A stretch of DNA of 64,000 bases from Sporichthya polymorpha DSM 43042. Lineage in GTDB: Bacteria; Actinomycetota; Actinomycetes; Sporichthyales; Sporichthyaceae. The stretch lies in the NCBI RefSeq assembly GCF_000384115.1, contig NZ_KB913029.1, forward strand, positions 3,261,057 through 3,325,056, read 5' to 3'. The position numbers and the translations under genes are program-made. Shown in pieces: positions 49,276-58,229 of the stretch (position 1 is the first letter of the stretch; each line of letters begins with the position of its first letter). A model generated the notes under the pieces. The model made no database searches. It was not told the origin of the DNA and saw only the letters and a program-made list of their open reading frames with translations.

Positions 49276-51917
49276 CAGTTCTCCCCGTCGGGTCGGGCGC
49301 CGATCTCAAGTCCGTCGCTCAGCACGGTAACCCGGCCGGTGCTGCCGTCCACCTCGACGGTCTGCCCGGTCCGGAGCCGGCGGCTCGCCGCCGGCACCGA
49401 GACGACGCAGGGAATCCCGCACTCCCGCGCGACGACCGCCGCGTGCGACATCTGCCCACCGGTGTCGGTGATGACGGCGGCCGCGAGACCGAAGTACGGC
49501 GTCCAGCCGGCGTCGGTGTAGGCCGCGACGAGGATCTCGTCGGGCTCCAGATCCTCGAGGGCGTCGGCGTCGAGCACCCGGACCGTCCCGCGCACGACCC
49601 CGGGAGAGACGCCGATCCCCGTCGCCGTGTCGCCGGCGTGCAGGGACTCGTCGGCGGCCTCGGGCTCCCACGTCCTCGAGAAGAACGTCGGGACGCGGAT
49701 GCTCTTCAGCCGCTCCCGCTCGGCCCGCCGTCGCGCGACCACCGCGCGCGCGTCCGCCGGGGGTGCGAGCAACTGATCGAACGTCAGGTAGAACGCGTCG
49801 TCGGGACCGTCGAGGACACCGGCGGTCATCAGCCGCCGGCCCCGTTCCAACGCGGCGAGCCGATAACCGTGGGTGCCCCGGACCCAGGCGTCGCGCCCGA
49901 GCTCGCGGTCGTGCTGCAGCCGGTGGCACCAGGCGGCGAGCGGCCGCAGGTGGGCCGGGACCGCGGGCGGAGGCGTCAGCGCGCGGGGCGGGTGCTGCGC
50001 CAGCTTCGCGATCACCTCCAGGAACCGGTGCGGGGCGACGGCGAAGACGTCGCTCGCGAGCTCCAGCTCCCGCGGGCCCCGGTGCCCGTGCTCGGCCAGC
50101 GCGGCGCGGACCCGCTCGGCGAAAGCCGGATGCGTCCGGGCCAGCACGGCCGGGGCGGCCGGGCCGTCGGCCAGCGCGGCGGTCACGGCCGCGGGGAGAG
50201 TGCCGTCGGCGCGGACCTCGTCGGCCAGCCGGCCCGCGGCCCGCAGCGCCGCGGCGCTCGCGAGGTCGGTGTCGTCCGCCCGTCCGGTGATGAGCACGTC
50301 GAGGCCGCGCTGCTCCAGCGCACTTGCGACCGCCGCCACGAACGCGGCCGCGTTCGAGGACACCGTCGACGCGTCGATCGTGACGTCGTGCAGCAGCCCG
50401 AGCCGGGCGATCAGCTGCTCGTCGGTCAGTTCGCGCAGTGCACCGGGGTCGAGCACCACGCCGCGCACCTCCCGGTCCACACGCTCCGACTCCCGCCGGA
50501 CCGCCGCGATCGCGCGCACGGCGGCGGCACCGATGCGGGCCTTGTCCCGCACGCTCAGAGCGAAGTGAGGCGCCGTCACCTTGGCGTCGCCGAACAGCGA
50601 CTCCCACCCGGCGTCCTCGCTCGCGCCGGGCATCGCGTTGGACAGGGCGACGATCACCGACATGTTGGCGAACACGCCGTGGCCGAACGACGCGGTCGAG
50701 CGGTCCGCGACCAGTTCCGCGATCTCGTGGGGGAGTTGAACCAGATCGCCCATCGCGGCCCCCGCGGTGCGCATGCAGTTCAACGAGAGCTCGAGGGCCA
50801 GCGGCGTCATCGGCCCCGGCATCGCCTCGGAGGTGTTCGCCGAGGAGTAGTCCGGCAGCGCCGGGTCGACGAGGGAGTCGAACTCGCCGTTGAGCCCCTC
50901 CGGACCGGCCGGATACATCGACTCCGTGACCGGCGCCGCCGGCCGGACGTGCCCCCGGTACCCGAACGGCGAGCGGGCCGGCAGCGCGCGGCCGAGGATG
51001 TGGGTCCGCCCCGCCGCTGCCCGCGCGAAGTCCTCGACGCACTCGCGCGAGGTCCACGCGCAACGGAAGCCCAGTTCGTCCAAGCGCGCGGGGTCGACGA
51101 TCGGGAACCACAGCAGGCCCCGGAAGCTGCCCGGGTCGAGTTCGCCCACCCCGGCCCGCCACAATCCGGCGACCAGCTTCTCCAGCGCGGACCGCGAGAG
51201 CTCCACGTACCGGCGTCCGAGGATCGACGCGATCTCACGCATCGTCAGGGTGTCGGGGGCGGCGAGGTTCACCGGCCCCGCCCAGCGCTCCCCGACCGCC
51301 TGGGCGAAGAACCGCCCGACGTCCTCGGGGTGCACGAACTGCATCGTGTTCGTGTAACCCTTCACCCCCGGGAGCACCGGCGTCGCGAAGTTCGACGCGA
51401 TGATGTTGTCCGCCGAACGCCCGATCACGGTCCCGGCGCGCACCATCAGCGCGTCCAGCCCGGCCTCGACGATCATCCGCTCCGCGTCGACCTTGTGGAG
51501 CGAGTAGAAGCTCTCCGGATCCGGCCGCTGCGGGGAGGTCTCGCTCAGTCGTGGCGGGTTGTCCGGGTGGCACCCGTAGGACATCACGCTGGACGCGAAT
51601 ACCAGTCGCTTCACGCCGTGCGCGTTCATGGCGTCGACGACGTTGCGCGTCCCGCCGAGGTCGATGCTGCGGGTGATCGAGACGTCCTTGTTCGGCACCA
51701 GGTTCCACGCGAGGTGGACGACCGCGTCCATGCCCTCGACGGCGCGCCGGACCCCGTCGGCGTCGCGGATGTCCGCGGCGCGGTAGTCGGCCATGCCCGC
51801 CGGCAGCCGTTCGGGCCGCGACCGAGACAGGCCGACGACCTCGTGCCCGTGCAGCGCGAGGCGCCGGACGACGTCCCGGCCGAACACCCCGGACGCCCCG
51901 GTGACGAGGACCCTCAC
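49275..51917 (-). CDS. Fusion: NAD-dependent epimerase/dehydratase plus PEP-utilising swivel domain (paralogue)
   Basis: 880 residues, same architecture as 13704-16361. Epimerase part: VTGASGVFGRDVVRRL, FASSVMSYGCHPD, catalytic Tyr-Lys in YSLHK. Middle part: SSANTSEAMPGPMTPLALEL. Swivel part: GGQMSHAAVVARECGIPCVV with candidate phospho-His825. No ATP-grasp domain. GTG start overlaps the LivF-like stop (GTGA). The conserved fusion in two otherwise different operons argues for a real bifunctional or scaffolded enzyme. The phosphoryl donor and the substrate are unknown. Confidence 0.82.
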   Translation of the reverse strand: MRVLVTGASGVFGRDVVRRLALHGHEVVGLSRSRPERLPAGMADYRAADIRDADGVRRAVEGMDAVVHLAWNLVPNKDVSITRSIDLGGTRNVVDAMNAHGVKRLVFASSVMSYGCHPDNPPRLSETSPQRPDPESFYSLHKVDAERMIVEAGLDALMVRAGTVIGRSADNIIASNFATPVLPGVKGYTNTMQFVHPEDVGRFFAQAVGERWAGPVNLAAPDTLTMREIASILGRRYVELSRSALEKLVAGLWRAGVGELDPGSFRGLLWFPIVDPARLDELGFRCAWTSRECVEDFARAAAGRTHILGRALPARSPFGYRGHVRPAAPVTESMYPAGPEGLNGEFDSLVDPALPDYSSANTSEAMPGPMTPLALELSLNCMRTAGAAMGDLVQLPHEIAELVADRSTASFGHGVFANMSVIVALSNAMPGASEDAGWESLFGDAKVTAPHFALSVRDKARIGAAAVRAIAAVRRESERVDREVRGVVLDPGALRELTDEQLIARLGLLHDVTIDASTVSSNAAAFVAAVASALEQRGLDVLITGRADDTDLASAAALRAAGRLADEVRADGTLPAAVTAALADGPAAPAVLARTHPAFAERVRAALAEHGHRGPRELELASDVFAVAPHRFLEVIAKLAQHPPRALTPPPAVPAHLRPLAAWCHRLQHDRELGRDAWVRGTHGYRLAALERGRRLMTAGVLDGPDDAFYLTFDQLLAPPADARAVVARRRAERERLKSIRVPTFFSRTWEPEAADESLHAGDTATGIGVSPGVVRGTVRVLDADALEDLEPDEILVAAYTDAGWTPYFGLAAAVITDTGGQMSHAAVVARECGIPCVVSVPAASRRLRTGQTVEVDGSTGRVTVLSDGLEIGARPDGEN

Positions 51918-52606
51918 GCACCCACCCCCATGTACTCGGCGAAGATCGCCGAGCTGTCCAGTTCGCCGGGCTCGCCGCGGAAGGCGACGCGCCCGTGGTT
52001 GAGCAGGAAGACGTAGTCCGCGATCTCCAGCGCCCGCGTCACGTACTGCTCGACGAGCAGCAGTGCGACGCCCTCGGAGGCGAGCCGGCGCAGGAACTCG
52101 AAGATCTCGTCGACGACCTTGGGCGCGAGCCCCATCGACACCTCGTCGAGCAGGACGTAGGCGGGGGACGAGACGTAGGACTTCGCGAGCGCGAGCATCT
52201 GCTGCTCACCGCCGCTCATCGTCCCGGCGAGCTGGGACAGCCGCTGCCCGAGCCGCGGGAACGCGGCGGTGGCCTTCTCGATCCCGTCGCCGACGTTCTT
52301 GCCCCGCGCCTGCACCAGCAGGTTCTCGCGCACCGTCAGCGACGGGAACACCCCACGACCCTCGGGGACGTGGCAGACCCCGGCCCGCGAGACCGCGTCG
52401 GCCCCGCGCGGGAACGGCCGGCCGTCGACGGTGATCCGCCCGCTGCTCGGCCGCAGCAGTCCGCTCGCGACCCGCAACGTCGTGGTCTTCCCGGCCCCGT
52501 TCGGCCCGAGCAGCGCGACGACGCTGCCGCGCGGCACCCACAACGACAGGTCGCGCAGCACGGTGACGCCGCCGTACCCGGCGCGGACGTCGGTCAGTTC
52601 GAGCAC
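51914..52606 (-). CDS. livF: ABC transporter ATP-binding protein, LivF-like
   Basis: 230 residues. Walker A GPNGAGKTT at ~34-42, VCHVPEGRGVFPSLTVRENL (Q-loop region replaced by the LivF-type PEGR), signature MSGGEQQMLALAK near 130, Walker B YVLLDEVSMGL near 150. Energises the Liv-type permease encoded just upstream (TGA-C-GTG junction). GTG 52606 was chosen because it starts directly before the LELTDVRAGYG strand. A LivG partner is absent from the operon. Confidence 0.9.
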   Translation of the reverse strand: MLELTDVRAGYGGVTVLRDLSLWVPRGSVVALLGPNGAGKTTTLRVASGLLRPSSGRITVDGRPFPRGADAVSRAGVCHVPEGRGVFPSLTVRENLLVQARGKNVGDGIEKATAAFPRLGQRLSQLAGTMSGGEQQMLALAKSYVSSPAYVLLDEVSMGLAPKVVDEIFEFLRRLASEGVALLLVEQYVTRALEIADYVFLLNHGRVAFRGEPGELDSSAIFAEYMGVGA

Positions 52607-52607
52607 G

Positions 52608-54500
52608 TCACGCCCCCCGCGCCGCAGTGACGCGAGCCCGCACCGGCCCACCCCGGGCCCGGAGCGACTCCCGGGTGCTGGCGAGCGCCTCGCCGCCGCC
52701 GACGCGGCCGGTCGGACGCCCCGTCAGCAGAACGGCGGCGATCGCGGCGAGGCCGAAGCCGGGGAGGAACAGTTTGGTGACGTCGGGGTCGCTGACGTAC
52801 CCGTAGGGCAGCGTCAGCAGCGCCGCGGCGAAGATCGGCGCGGTCACCGCGCCGCGCCCACTGATCGCGAGCACCGAGAGCCAGAGCAGGGACGTGATCG
52901 GGAAGAACGCCTGGCTGGACGTCGACAGCCCCTGTGCGCCGAGCAGCGCCCCGGCGATCGCGGCCATCCACGCCGAGATGCAGAACACCAGCACCTTGGT
53001 GACGTTGACGCTCGTCCCGGCCGTCGCCAGGGCCAGCGGGCTGTCGGACATCGCCTGCAGCAGGCGCCCGAGCCGCCCCGCGTTGATCGCCGCCACGAGG
53101 GCCAGCGCGACCACCGCCGCCACGAGCAGCACGTAGTAGAAGGACCGGTCGGAGGTGAACCCGCTCGGTCTCGCGACCGGCTGATTGTTCAGCGCCCCGA
53201 ACATGAAGTCGGTCGTGAACAGCAACTGCTGGATGAGCACCCCGAAGCCGAGTGTCGCCAGCGCGAGGTAGATGCCGGTGAGCCGGATGGCGGGCAGCGC
53301 CACGAGCGCGCCGGCCGGGACCGCGACGAGCCCGACCCCGAACAGCGCGAGCAGCCACGGCACCCCCGCGTCCTGCAGGTGGTGGAAGGTCGTACCGCCG
53401 AGTGCCGCGAACGCCGCGTGGCACAGCGAGATCTGACCCGACGTCCGCACGAGCAGGTTGAGGGAGGCGAACAGGACGACGAACGCCGCGGCGGTCGCGT
53501 ACAGCGGCAGCCGGGCGCCGACCAGGTCGGGGACCAGCACCGCCCCGACGAGGGCGAGCACCAGCAGCGGCGCCTTCGCCGGGCCGGGGATGATCTGCAG
53601 CGGCGGGGCCAGACGGCGGTCCGCGCCGGCGGCGCCGAGCCGCGACGACCGCACCGTCACCAGGACGACCACCAGCACGAGGAACGGCACGGCGGTCGGC
53701 AGACCGGACAGCGACTGGTACTGCGCGACCTCCTTGCCGACCAGCGCCTGCGCGACGCCGATCCCGAGTCCGCCGAGCAAGGTCAGCGGCAGGCTGCGGA
53801 ACAGCCCGACCGCGGCGGCGCCGAACGCCTGCAGGACCAGCAGTGAGAGGAACAGCGCGTCGAGCCCGGAGGTCGGCGCGATGAGGATGCCCGACAGCGC
53901 CGCGAACACCGATCCCGTCACCCACGCCGTCCGGCGCACCCACGCGGTGCTGGTGCCCGCGAGCGCCAGCAGGTCCGGGTTGTCGACGACCGCGCGCATC
54001 TGCGTGCCGAGCGCCGAGAACCGGAAGAACACCACCAACGCGCCGACCGCGCCGAGCGCGATGAGGAAGGTCGCGAGCTGGTCGTAGCCGACGACGATGC
54101 CGGCGAGCGGGAACCCATCGGTCGGCAGGAAGCCGGGGAACACGAGCGGGGTCGCGCCGTAGTGCGCAATCAGCAGACCGACGATGCCGATCTGCAGCCC
54201 GATCACCGCCACGACCTTGTACGCCACGGTGGTCTCGGCCAGGCGACGCGCGAGCAACTCGAGCAGCAGCCCGAACAACGGCGCCACGACCCCGAGCACG
54301 AGCAGCAGCGACAACCACGCCGGCAGCCCCTGCTTCGCCCGGAACTCGTAGTAGGCGTACGCCCCGAGCGCGCCGGTCGACCCGTGGGCGAGGTTGAACA
54401 CGCCGCTGGTGACGTAGGTGAGCGTCAGGCCGGTCGCGGTCAGCGCGTAGATCGCGCCCGACGCGAGCCCGACGACGAGGACGGCGAGATAGGCGTCCAT
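52608..54500 (-). CDS. LivH-LivM fused permease of a Liv-type ABC transporter
   Basis: 630 residues, highly hydrophobic, about 16-18 membrane helices. The N-terminal half is LivH-like (GLASGAIYALTATGLTLTYVTSGVFNLAHGSTGALGAY; MRAVVDNPDLLALAGTS), and from ~310 the second half is LivM-like (LPLYATAAAFVVLFASLNLLVRTSGQISLCHAAFAALGG; MSDSPLALATAGTSVNVTKVLVF). The two usual subunits are one polypeptide. It lies between LivF-like and small membrane genes with TGATG coupling. The substrate is probably a lipophilic acid or terpenoid rather than an amino acid (inference from neighbours). Confidence 0.88.
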   Translation of the reverse strand: MDAYLAVLVVGLASGAIYALTATGLTLTYVTSGVFNLAHGSTGALGAYAYYEFRAKQGLPAWLSLLLVLGVVAPLFGLLLELLARRLAETTVAYKVVAVIGLQIGIVGLLIAHYGATPLVFPGFLPTDGFPLAGIVVGYDQLATFLIALGAVGALVVFFRFSALGTQMRAVVDNPDLLALAGTSTAWVRRTAWVTGSVFAALSGILIAPTSGLDALFLSLLVLQAFGAAAVGLFRSLPLTLLGGLGIGVAQALVGKEVAQYQSLSGLPTAVPFLVLVVVLVTVRSSRLGAAGADRRLAPPLQIIPGPAKAPLLVLALVGAVLVPDLVGARLPLYATAAAFVVLFASLNLLVRTSGQISLCHAAFAALGGTTFHHLQDAGVPWLLALFGVGLVAVPAGALVALPAIRLTGIYLALATLGFGVLIQQLLFTTDFMFGALNNQPVARPSGFTSDRSFYYVLLVAAVVALALVAAINAGRLGRLLQAMSDSPLALATAGTSVNVTKVLVFCISAWMAAIAGALLGAQGLSTSSQAFFPITSLLWLSVLAISGRGAVTAPIFAAALLTLPYGYVSDPDVTKLFLPGFGLAAIAAVLLTGRPTGRVGGGEALASTRESLRARGGPVRARVTAARGA

Positions 54501-54940
54501 CAGCCGCAGATCCCGCACGCCGGCGCCCCGGCCGGGGCGGGGGAGGTCGGCTTCCCGGAGACCAGCGGGCACTCCGGCCGGTGGGCCCGGGTCATGCCGG
54601 CGGCGACGACCAGTCCGTCGCCGACGGGAGCAGACGGGACGTCAGAACTCAGCCACGACCGCGAGCCCAGCGCCGCGAACTGAGCCGACCGCCGCTCGGC
54701 GACCCGTCGCCGGGCCCGGGACAGGGTCCGGCCGGCGAGGATCCAGTAGCCGAGGACCGCCGCGGTGCCGAGGTTCAGCCACGGCAACTGCTCGCCGGGA
54801 TCGCCCTCGCCCGAGGCCTGCCACCAGCACAGGACCAGGGCGGCGATCGCGAGCACACCGACGACCCCGACCCACCACGTCTCGCGGGGGAGCCAGGGCA
54901 CGGCGGGTGCCGCGGAGGGGGAGGTCACCGGGGCCGTCAC
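54500..54940 (-). CDS. Small membrane protein with Cys-rich tail, unknown function
   Basis: 146 residues. Two hydrophobic helices (TWWVGVVGVLAIAALVLCWW and LPWLNLGTAAVLGYWILAG), a basic Arg-rich stretch, and a tail with HRPECP and ACGICG that could hold a metal. GTG 54940 begins 2 nt after the preceding stop, and the stop overlaps the permease ATG (TGATG). Not recognised as a known family. The tight operon position suggests an accessory part of the transporter. Confidence 0.6.
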   Translation of the reverse strand: MTAPVTSPSAAPAVPWLPRETWWVGVVGVLAIAALVLCWWQASGEGDPGEQLPWLNLGTAAVLGYWILAGRTLSRARRRVAERRSAQFAALGSRSWLSSDVPSAPVGDGLVVAAGMTRAHRPECPLVSGKPTSPAPAGAPACGICG

Positions 54941-54942
54941 TC

Positions 54943-55305
54943 TCAAGCGTGCTCGCGCGCCGGGGACGGGATGTCGTGGGCGTTGCGCTCGGCCGGGGCC
55001 GTGGCCGGCAGCGCCCCGGGCGCCAGGTTGCGCAGGATCTCGTTCTGCTCGAGGACGGCGGCCTCGACGGCGTCCATCTTCCGCCACTCGTCGCGGAGGT
55101 CGGCCGACAGCCACAGCGTGGTCGCGGTCGCGAGCGCGAACAGACCACCGAGCCCGCAGGAGATCAGGTAGGGGATCTGACCCGCGACGATGCCCTGGTC
55201 GCTGACGCCGAACCAGCCGACGACCAGCAGGACCACGCCGACCACCGCGGCCAGCACCGCGGCCGCGCGGTCGGGCTGGGAGCGGACGAACGTCACCGGG
55301 TCCAC
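54943..55305 (-). CDS. Small membrane protein with coiled-coil-like tail, unknown function
   Basis: 120 residues. Two hydrophobic helices (AAAVLAAVVGVVLLVVGWFGVSD and IPYLISCGLGGLFALATATTLWLS) then a charged helical segment (DLRDEWRKMDAVEAAVLEQNEILRNLAP) likely to form a coiled coil in the cytoplasm. GTG 55305 has AAAGG upstream and overlaps the previous gene by 13 bp; GTG 55296 (GTGA overlap) is an alternative. Unrecognised; probably a transporter-associated scaffold. Confidence 0.58.
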   Translation of the reverse strand: MDPVTFVRSQPDRAAAVLAAVVGVVLLVVGWFGVSDQGIVAGQIPYLISCGLGGLFALATATTLWLSADLRDEWRKMDAVEAAVLEQNEILRNLAPGALPATAPAERNAHDIPSPAREHA

Positions 55306-56618
55306 GGGACGACCTTTCGCAACGGGGAGACGAGACCGCTCGAGACGAGCAACGCCAGCCCGGCCAGGCCGAGGACGGCGTAGAACGACAGCACCGACCC
55401 GGAGGAGAACCACCCGGTGCGGATCACCTGCGTCGCCGGCGAGGCGAGGTTGACGGTGGGCGCGGTGCCCGGGACGACGCCGGTGCTCGGCACCAGACCC
55501 GGCGCCCCGGCCGCGTCGACCCCGGGCACGGGTGCGGCGGGCACGGCGCCGGGCGAGGTGGCCGCGTCGACCGGGGACGTCGCCGGCCCGGCGGCGGTGT
55601 CGAAGCTCTGCGCGTCGGCGCTGGCGGTGACCTGCCCGAACACCCAGCGGGTGATGACCGGCAGCCCGCTCTGCGGGTCCTGCTGCGTCATCGTGATCTG
55701 CAGGCCGGCCGAGGTGATGCTCGTCTTCGTGCGCGTCTCCGTGATCCAGGTCAGCTCGATGCCCGCGTTCTTCAGGATCGCGTTGATCGCGCTGACGTCC
55801 ACCGGCGTGCTGTTCGCGGGGCTGGTGAAGCCCTTGGGTCCGAAGCTGACCGGCGTCCCCGCGACCGAGATCGTCCCGATGCCGAAGGTGCTGTCCGGGT
55901 TGAACGTTCCGCTCGGGTTCACCGTCGCGGCGGCGGTGGCGGTCAGGCCCGAGAGCTGCAGCAGCCCACCGGCGACGTTGATGCCCGTCGCCTCCGACGT
56001 CCCGACCGCCGACGTCAGACCGTCGGCGTCCTGCGCGGCCCGGGCGATCGCGGCGACGTGACCCACCGTCAGCCCGACCCCGCCCTGGACGCTGGAACTC
56101 CCTGAACTCGCCTTCGCCTCCGCGCTGCTCGGGCCGCAGGTCGAGGTCATCGTGTAGGGGAGTGAGCCCGGCAGGCCGGCCCCCTCGGTGTCGGGGACCT
56201 TCGTGGTCCGGTTGTCGTCGGTGCACCGGGAGTTGGCGACCATCGGGTAGCCGGGCACCGCGAACGGCAACGGGTACCCCTGATCGGCGGCGAGACCACC
56301 GATGAGCCCGGGTGCCGCCGCGGCCAGGCTGCCCGGGTACGGATAGCTGGCGAATGCCTGCTGCTCGACCGACGACGAGGACGCCTGCGCCATCGGCGCG
56401 GTCACGTCGATCGGGCTCTGCTCCACCGGGAACGCCTCGGAGGAGATCGTGAACCGCAACCCCTGGGCCGCGGCGCTCGCCTGGTAGCTCCCGGCGGCGG
56501 TCGCGCTGCCGGTCGTCGTCGCGATCGCGCCGGCCGCCCCCGTCGCGAGCAGGACGACCGCGAGCCCGGCGCGCACCGCACGCCGTCTCCCGGTCCGGGG
56601 CTCCGTCACTTCCGGCAT
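55293..56618 (-). CDS. Exported, C-terminally anchored protein of unknown function
   Basis: 441 residues. RTGRRRAVRAGLAVVLLATGAAGAIATTTGSATA is a signal peptide with a twin-Arg-like n-region. The mature part is rich in Ser, Ala, Gly and Thr with a few Cys (SRCTDDN, TSTCGPS), then a Pro/Ala spacer, and one carboxy-terminal membrane helix (SFYAVLGLAGLALLVSSGLVSPLRK). It therefore sits outside the membrane, anchored at its end. It lies between the binding lipoprotein and the transporter genes, so it may help deliver a lipophilic ligand. Family not recognised. GTG 56609 is an alternative start. Confidence 0.62.
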   Translation of the reverse strand: MPEVTEPRTGRRRAVRAGLAVVLLATGAAGAIATTTGSATAAGSYQASAAAQGLRFTISSEAFPVEQSPIDVTAPMAQASSSSVEQQAFASYPYPGSLAAAAPGLIGGLAADQGYPLPFAVPGYPMVANSRCTDDNRTTKVPDTEGAGLPGSLPYTMTSTCGPSSAEAKASSGSSSVQGGVGLTVGHVAAIARAAQDADGLTSAVGTSEATGINVAGGLLQLSGLTATAAATVNPSGTFNPDSTFGIGTISVAGTPVSFGPKGFTSPANSTPVDVSAINAILKNAGIELTWITETRTKTSITSAGLQITMTQQDPQSGLPVITRWVFGQVTASADAQSFDTAAGPATSPVDAATSPGAVPAAPVPGVDAAGAPGLVPSTGVVPGTAPTVNLASPATQVIRTGWFSSGSVLSFYAVLGLAGLALLVSSGLVSPLRKVVPWTR

Positions 56619-58123
56619 GTCTGCTTCAGTCCGTTCGGGGCCGTGAACGCACCGCCGTCGCGGGCGACCTGCAGGAACCAGCACTTGGAGTCGGGGGTCT
56701 TCTCCCCGGTCGTGAAGTTCGCAGGCGCGATGGCGCCGCCGAGGGTCTCCTTCTTGATGCCGCTCGCGGCCTGCAGCAGGGCGGCCGACGTGACGGACGG
56801 ACTCTTCTGGGCGACCTCGGTGACGAAGCGCTCGAACAGCAGCCCGGCGGTGAAGCCGATGACCGCGGACGGGCCCGGCGGCTTGCCGTCGCCATAGCGC
56901 TGATACGCCGTCAGGTACCGCTGATAGGTGGGGTTCTGGGCGTCCTTGCCGGTGATGCCGTCGAACGGCATGACCGGCATGCTCAGGACGATGTTGCCGA
57001 GTCCGGCCTTCTTGGGTGTGTCCGGGTAGACGCTGGCGTAGGGCTGCGACCAGACCGGGTTGTAACCCTGGCGGGCGCACGACTGGCCCATGCGCTGCAA
57101 CCCGGACGGGTCGACGACCGCCATCACGACCGTCACCCCGGCGGACTTCATCGCGGAGCACTCGCTGGTGAAGTCCAGCTGGGTGAGGCTGAACTGCTTG
57201 CTGTACGCGAGCTCGAGACCGTTCTTCTGCGGGAACTGGTTGTCGATCCACCACTTCTTGCCCTCGGCGCAGGTCTGCGCCTCTTGGCAGTAGAGAAATC
57301 CGAGCTTCTTGTTCTCCGTTCCCGCGCGGGCCGCCTCGTAGGCGAGCATCCAGTAGTTGGACTCCACCGACGGGCACTGGTTGAAGAACACCGGCGAGTC
57401 GTTCCAGGTGCTGGAGCCGCAGTCACCGCCGATCGACGGCACACCCTTGGACTCCAGGTACTTCTGCATGCCGCGGTTGCTCAGCGGCGACAGGGAGCCG
57501 ACGAGCGCGACCGCGCCCTCGTTCTCCACACACGTGCGCGCGTGCGCGAGCGCGACGTTCGGGTCGGAGTTCGAGTCCTTCACGACCACGCGGATCTTGT
57601 GGCCGGCCACCCCGCCCCGGGAGTTCACGTCTCCGACCCACGACTGCAGGCCGGCGATGCCCTGGGCGAACGCGGCGCCGGCCGGACCCCCGAGCTCGGA
57701 CACCGAACACACCGTCAGGGGCTTGTTGTCGGTCTTCAGGGCGGCGGTCGCGGGGCCGCTCTTCCTCCCACCGCCCGAGCCGCCGGTCCCGGGCGCCGTC
57801 GTCGCGGTGGTCGTTCCGGGCCGGGCGGCGGTGCCGCCGGCGGCGGGGGTCGCTCCCGGCTGCGCGCCGGGGGCCGCGGCGTTCGGGTCGACCGCCGGGG
57901 CGCCGGGATCGGCCGGGACGGCGCCGGGGACGCCCCCGGAGATGTCCGACGGCGCACCGCCGGGCTCGCTGCCCGGGACCGCCGTGACCGTCCCGCCGTT
58001 CATCGCGACGAGCTCGTCCTGGGTCAGTCGCGTCCCGCACCCGGCCAGCAGGACCAGCGCCAGCGCCGATGCCAGCGCCGGCGCGACGACGGTGGGGAAG
58101 GCGCGGATTCGGGGGCCGGACAT
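56606..58123 (-). CDS. Liv-type ABC transporter substrate-binding lipoprotein
   Basis: 505 residues. Signal ALASALALVLLAGC with lipobox LAGC, a ~100-residue Pro/Gly/Thr linker, then a type I binding fold (LTVCSVSELGGPAGAAFAQGIAGLQSWVGDVNSRGG; ACVENEG-like Cys positions). Paralogue of 26100-27593. It heads the transporter operon: exported protein, two small membrane proteins, LivHM permease, LivF, epimerase fusion, acyl-CoA dehydrogenase. The 106-bp divergent gap to the enoyl-CoA hydratase contains an AATCAT-type element. Ligand unknown. Confidence 0.85.
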   Translation of the reverse strand: MSGPRIRAFPTVVAPALASALALVLLAGCGTRLTQDELVAMNGGTVTAVPGSEPGGAPSDISGGVPGAVPADPGAPAVDPNAAAPGAQPGATPAAGGTAARPGTTTATTAPGTGGSGGGRKSGPATAALKTDNKPLTVCSVSELGGPAGAAFAQGIAGLQSWVGDVNSRGGVAGHKIRVVVKDSNSDPNVALAHARTCVENEGAVALVGSLSPLSNRGMQKYLESKGVPSIGGDCGSSTWNDSPVFFNQCPSVESNYWMLAYEAARAGTENKKLGFLYCQEAQTCAEGKKWWIDNQFPQKNGLELAYSKQFSLTQLDFTSECSAMKSAGVTVVMAVVDPSGLQRMGQSCARQGYNPVWSQPYASVYPDTPKKAGLGNIVLSMPVMPFDGITGKDAQNPTYQRYLTAYQRYGDGKPPGPSAVIGFTAGLLFERFVTEVAQKSPSVTSAALLQAASGIKKETLGGAIAPANFTTGEKTPDSKCWFLQVARDGGAFTAPNGLKQTCRK

Positions 58124-58203
58124 GCATCTCCCGGGCGTGCGGAAACGGGACGTCTGCTGAAGCAGGACGATACGTGCCGCACGTCACTTCGGGAAGCGAA
58201 GAG

Positions 58204-58222
58204 TGAAGATAATTTGTAGAGT
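58204..58222. promoter_or_regulatory. Divergent promoter with AATCAT-type element and leaderless -10
   Basis: TGAAGATAATTTG (58204-58216; reverse AAATTATCTTCA) abuts TAGAGT at 58217-58222, then 7 nt to ATG 58230. One base departs from the AATCAT core. Confidence 0.5.
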
Positions 58223-58229
58223 TGTCGCC

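Noticed and set aside
21700-58222. KstR or KstR2 operators as the explanation for the AATCAT element
   Set aside because: The remembered consensus patterns (inverted AAC/GTT or CAAG/CTTG arms) are not present in the element.
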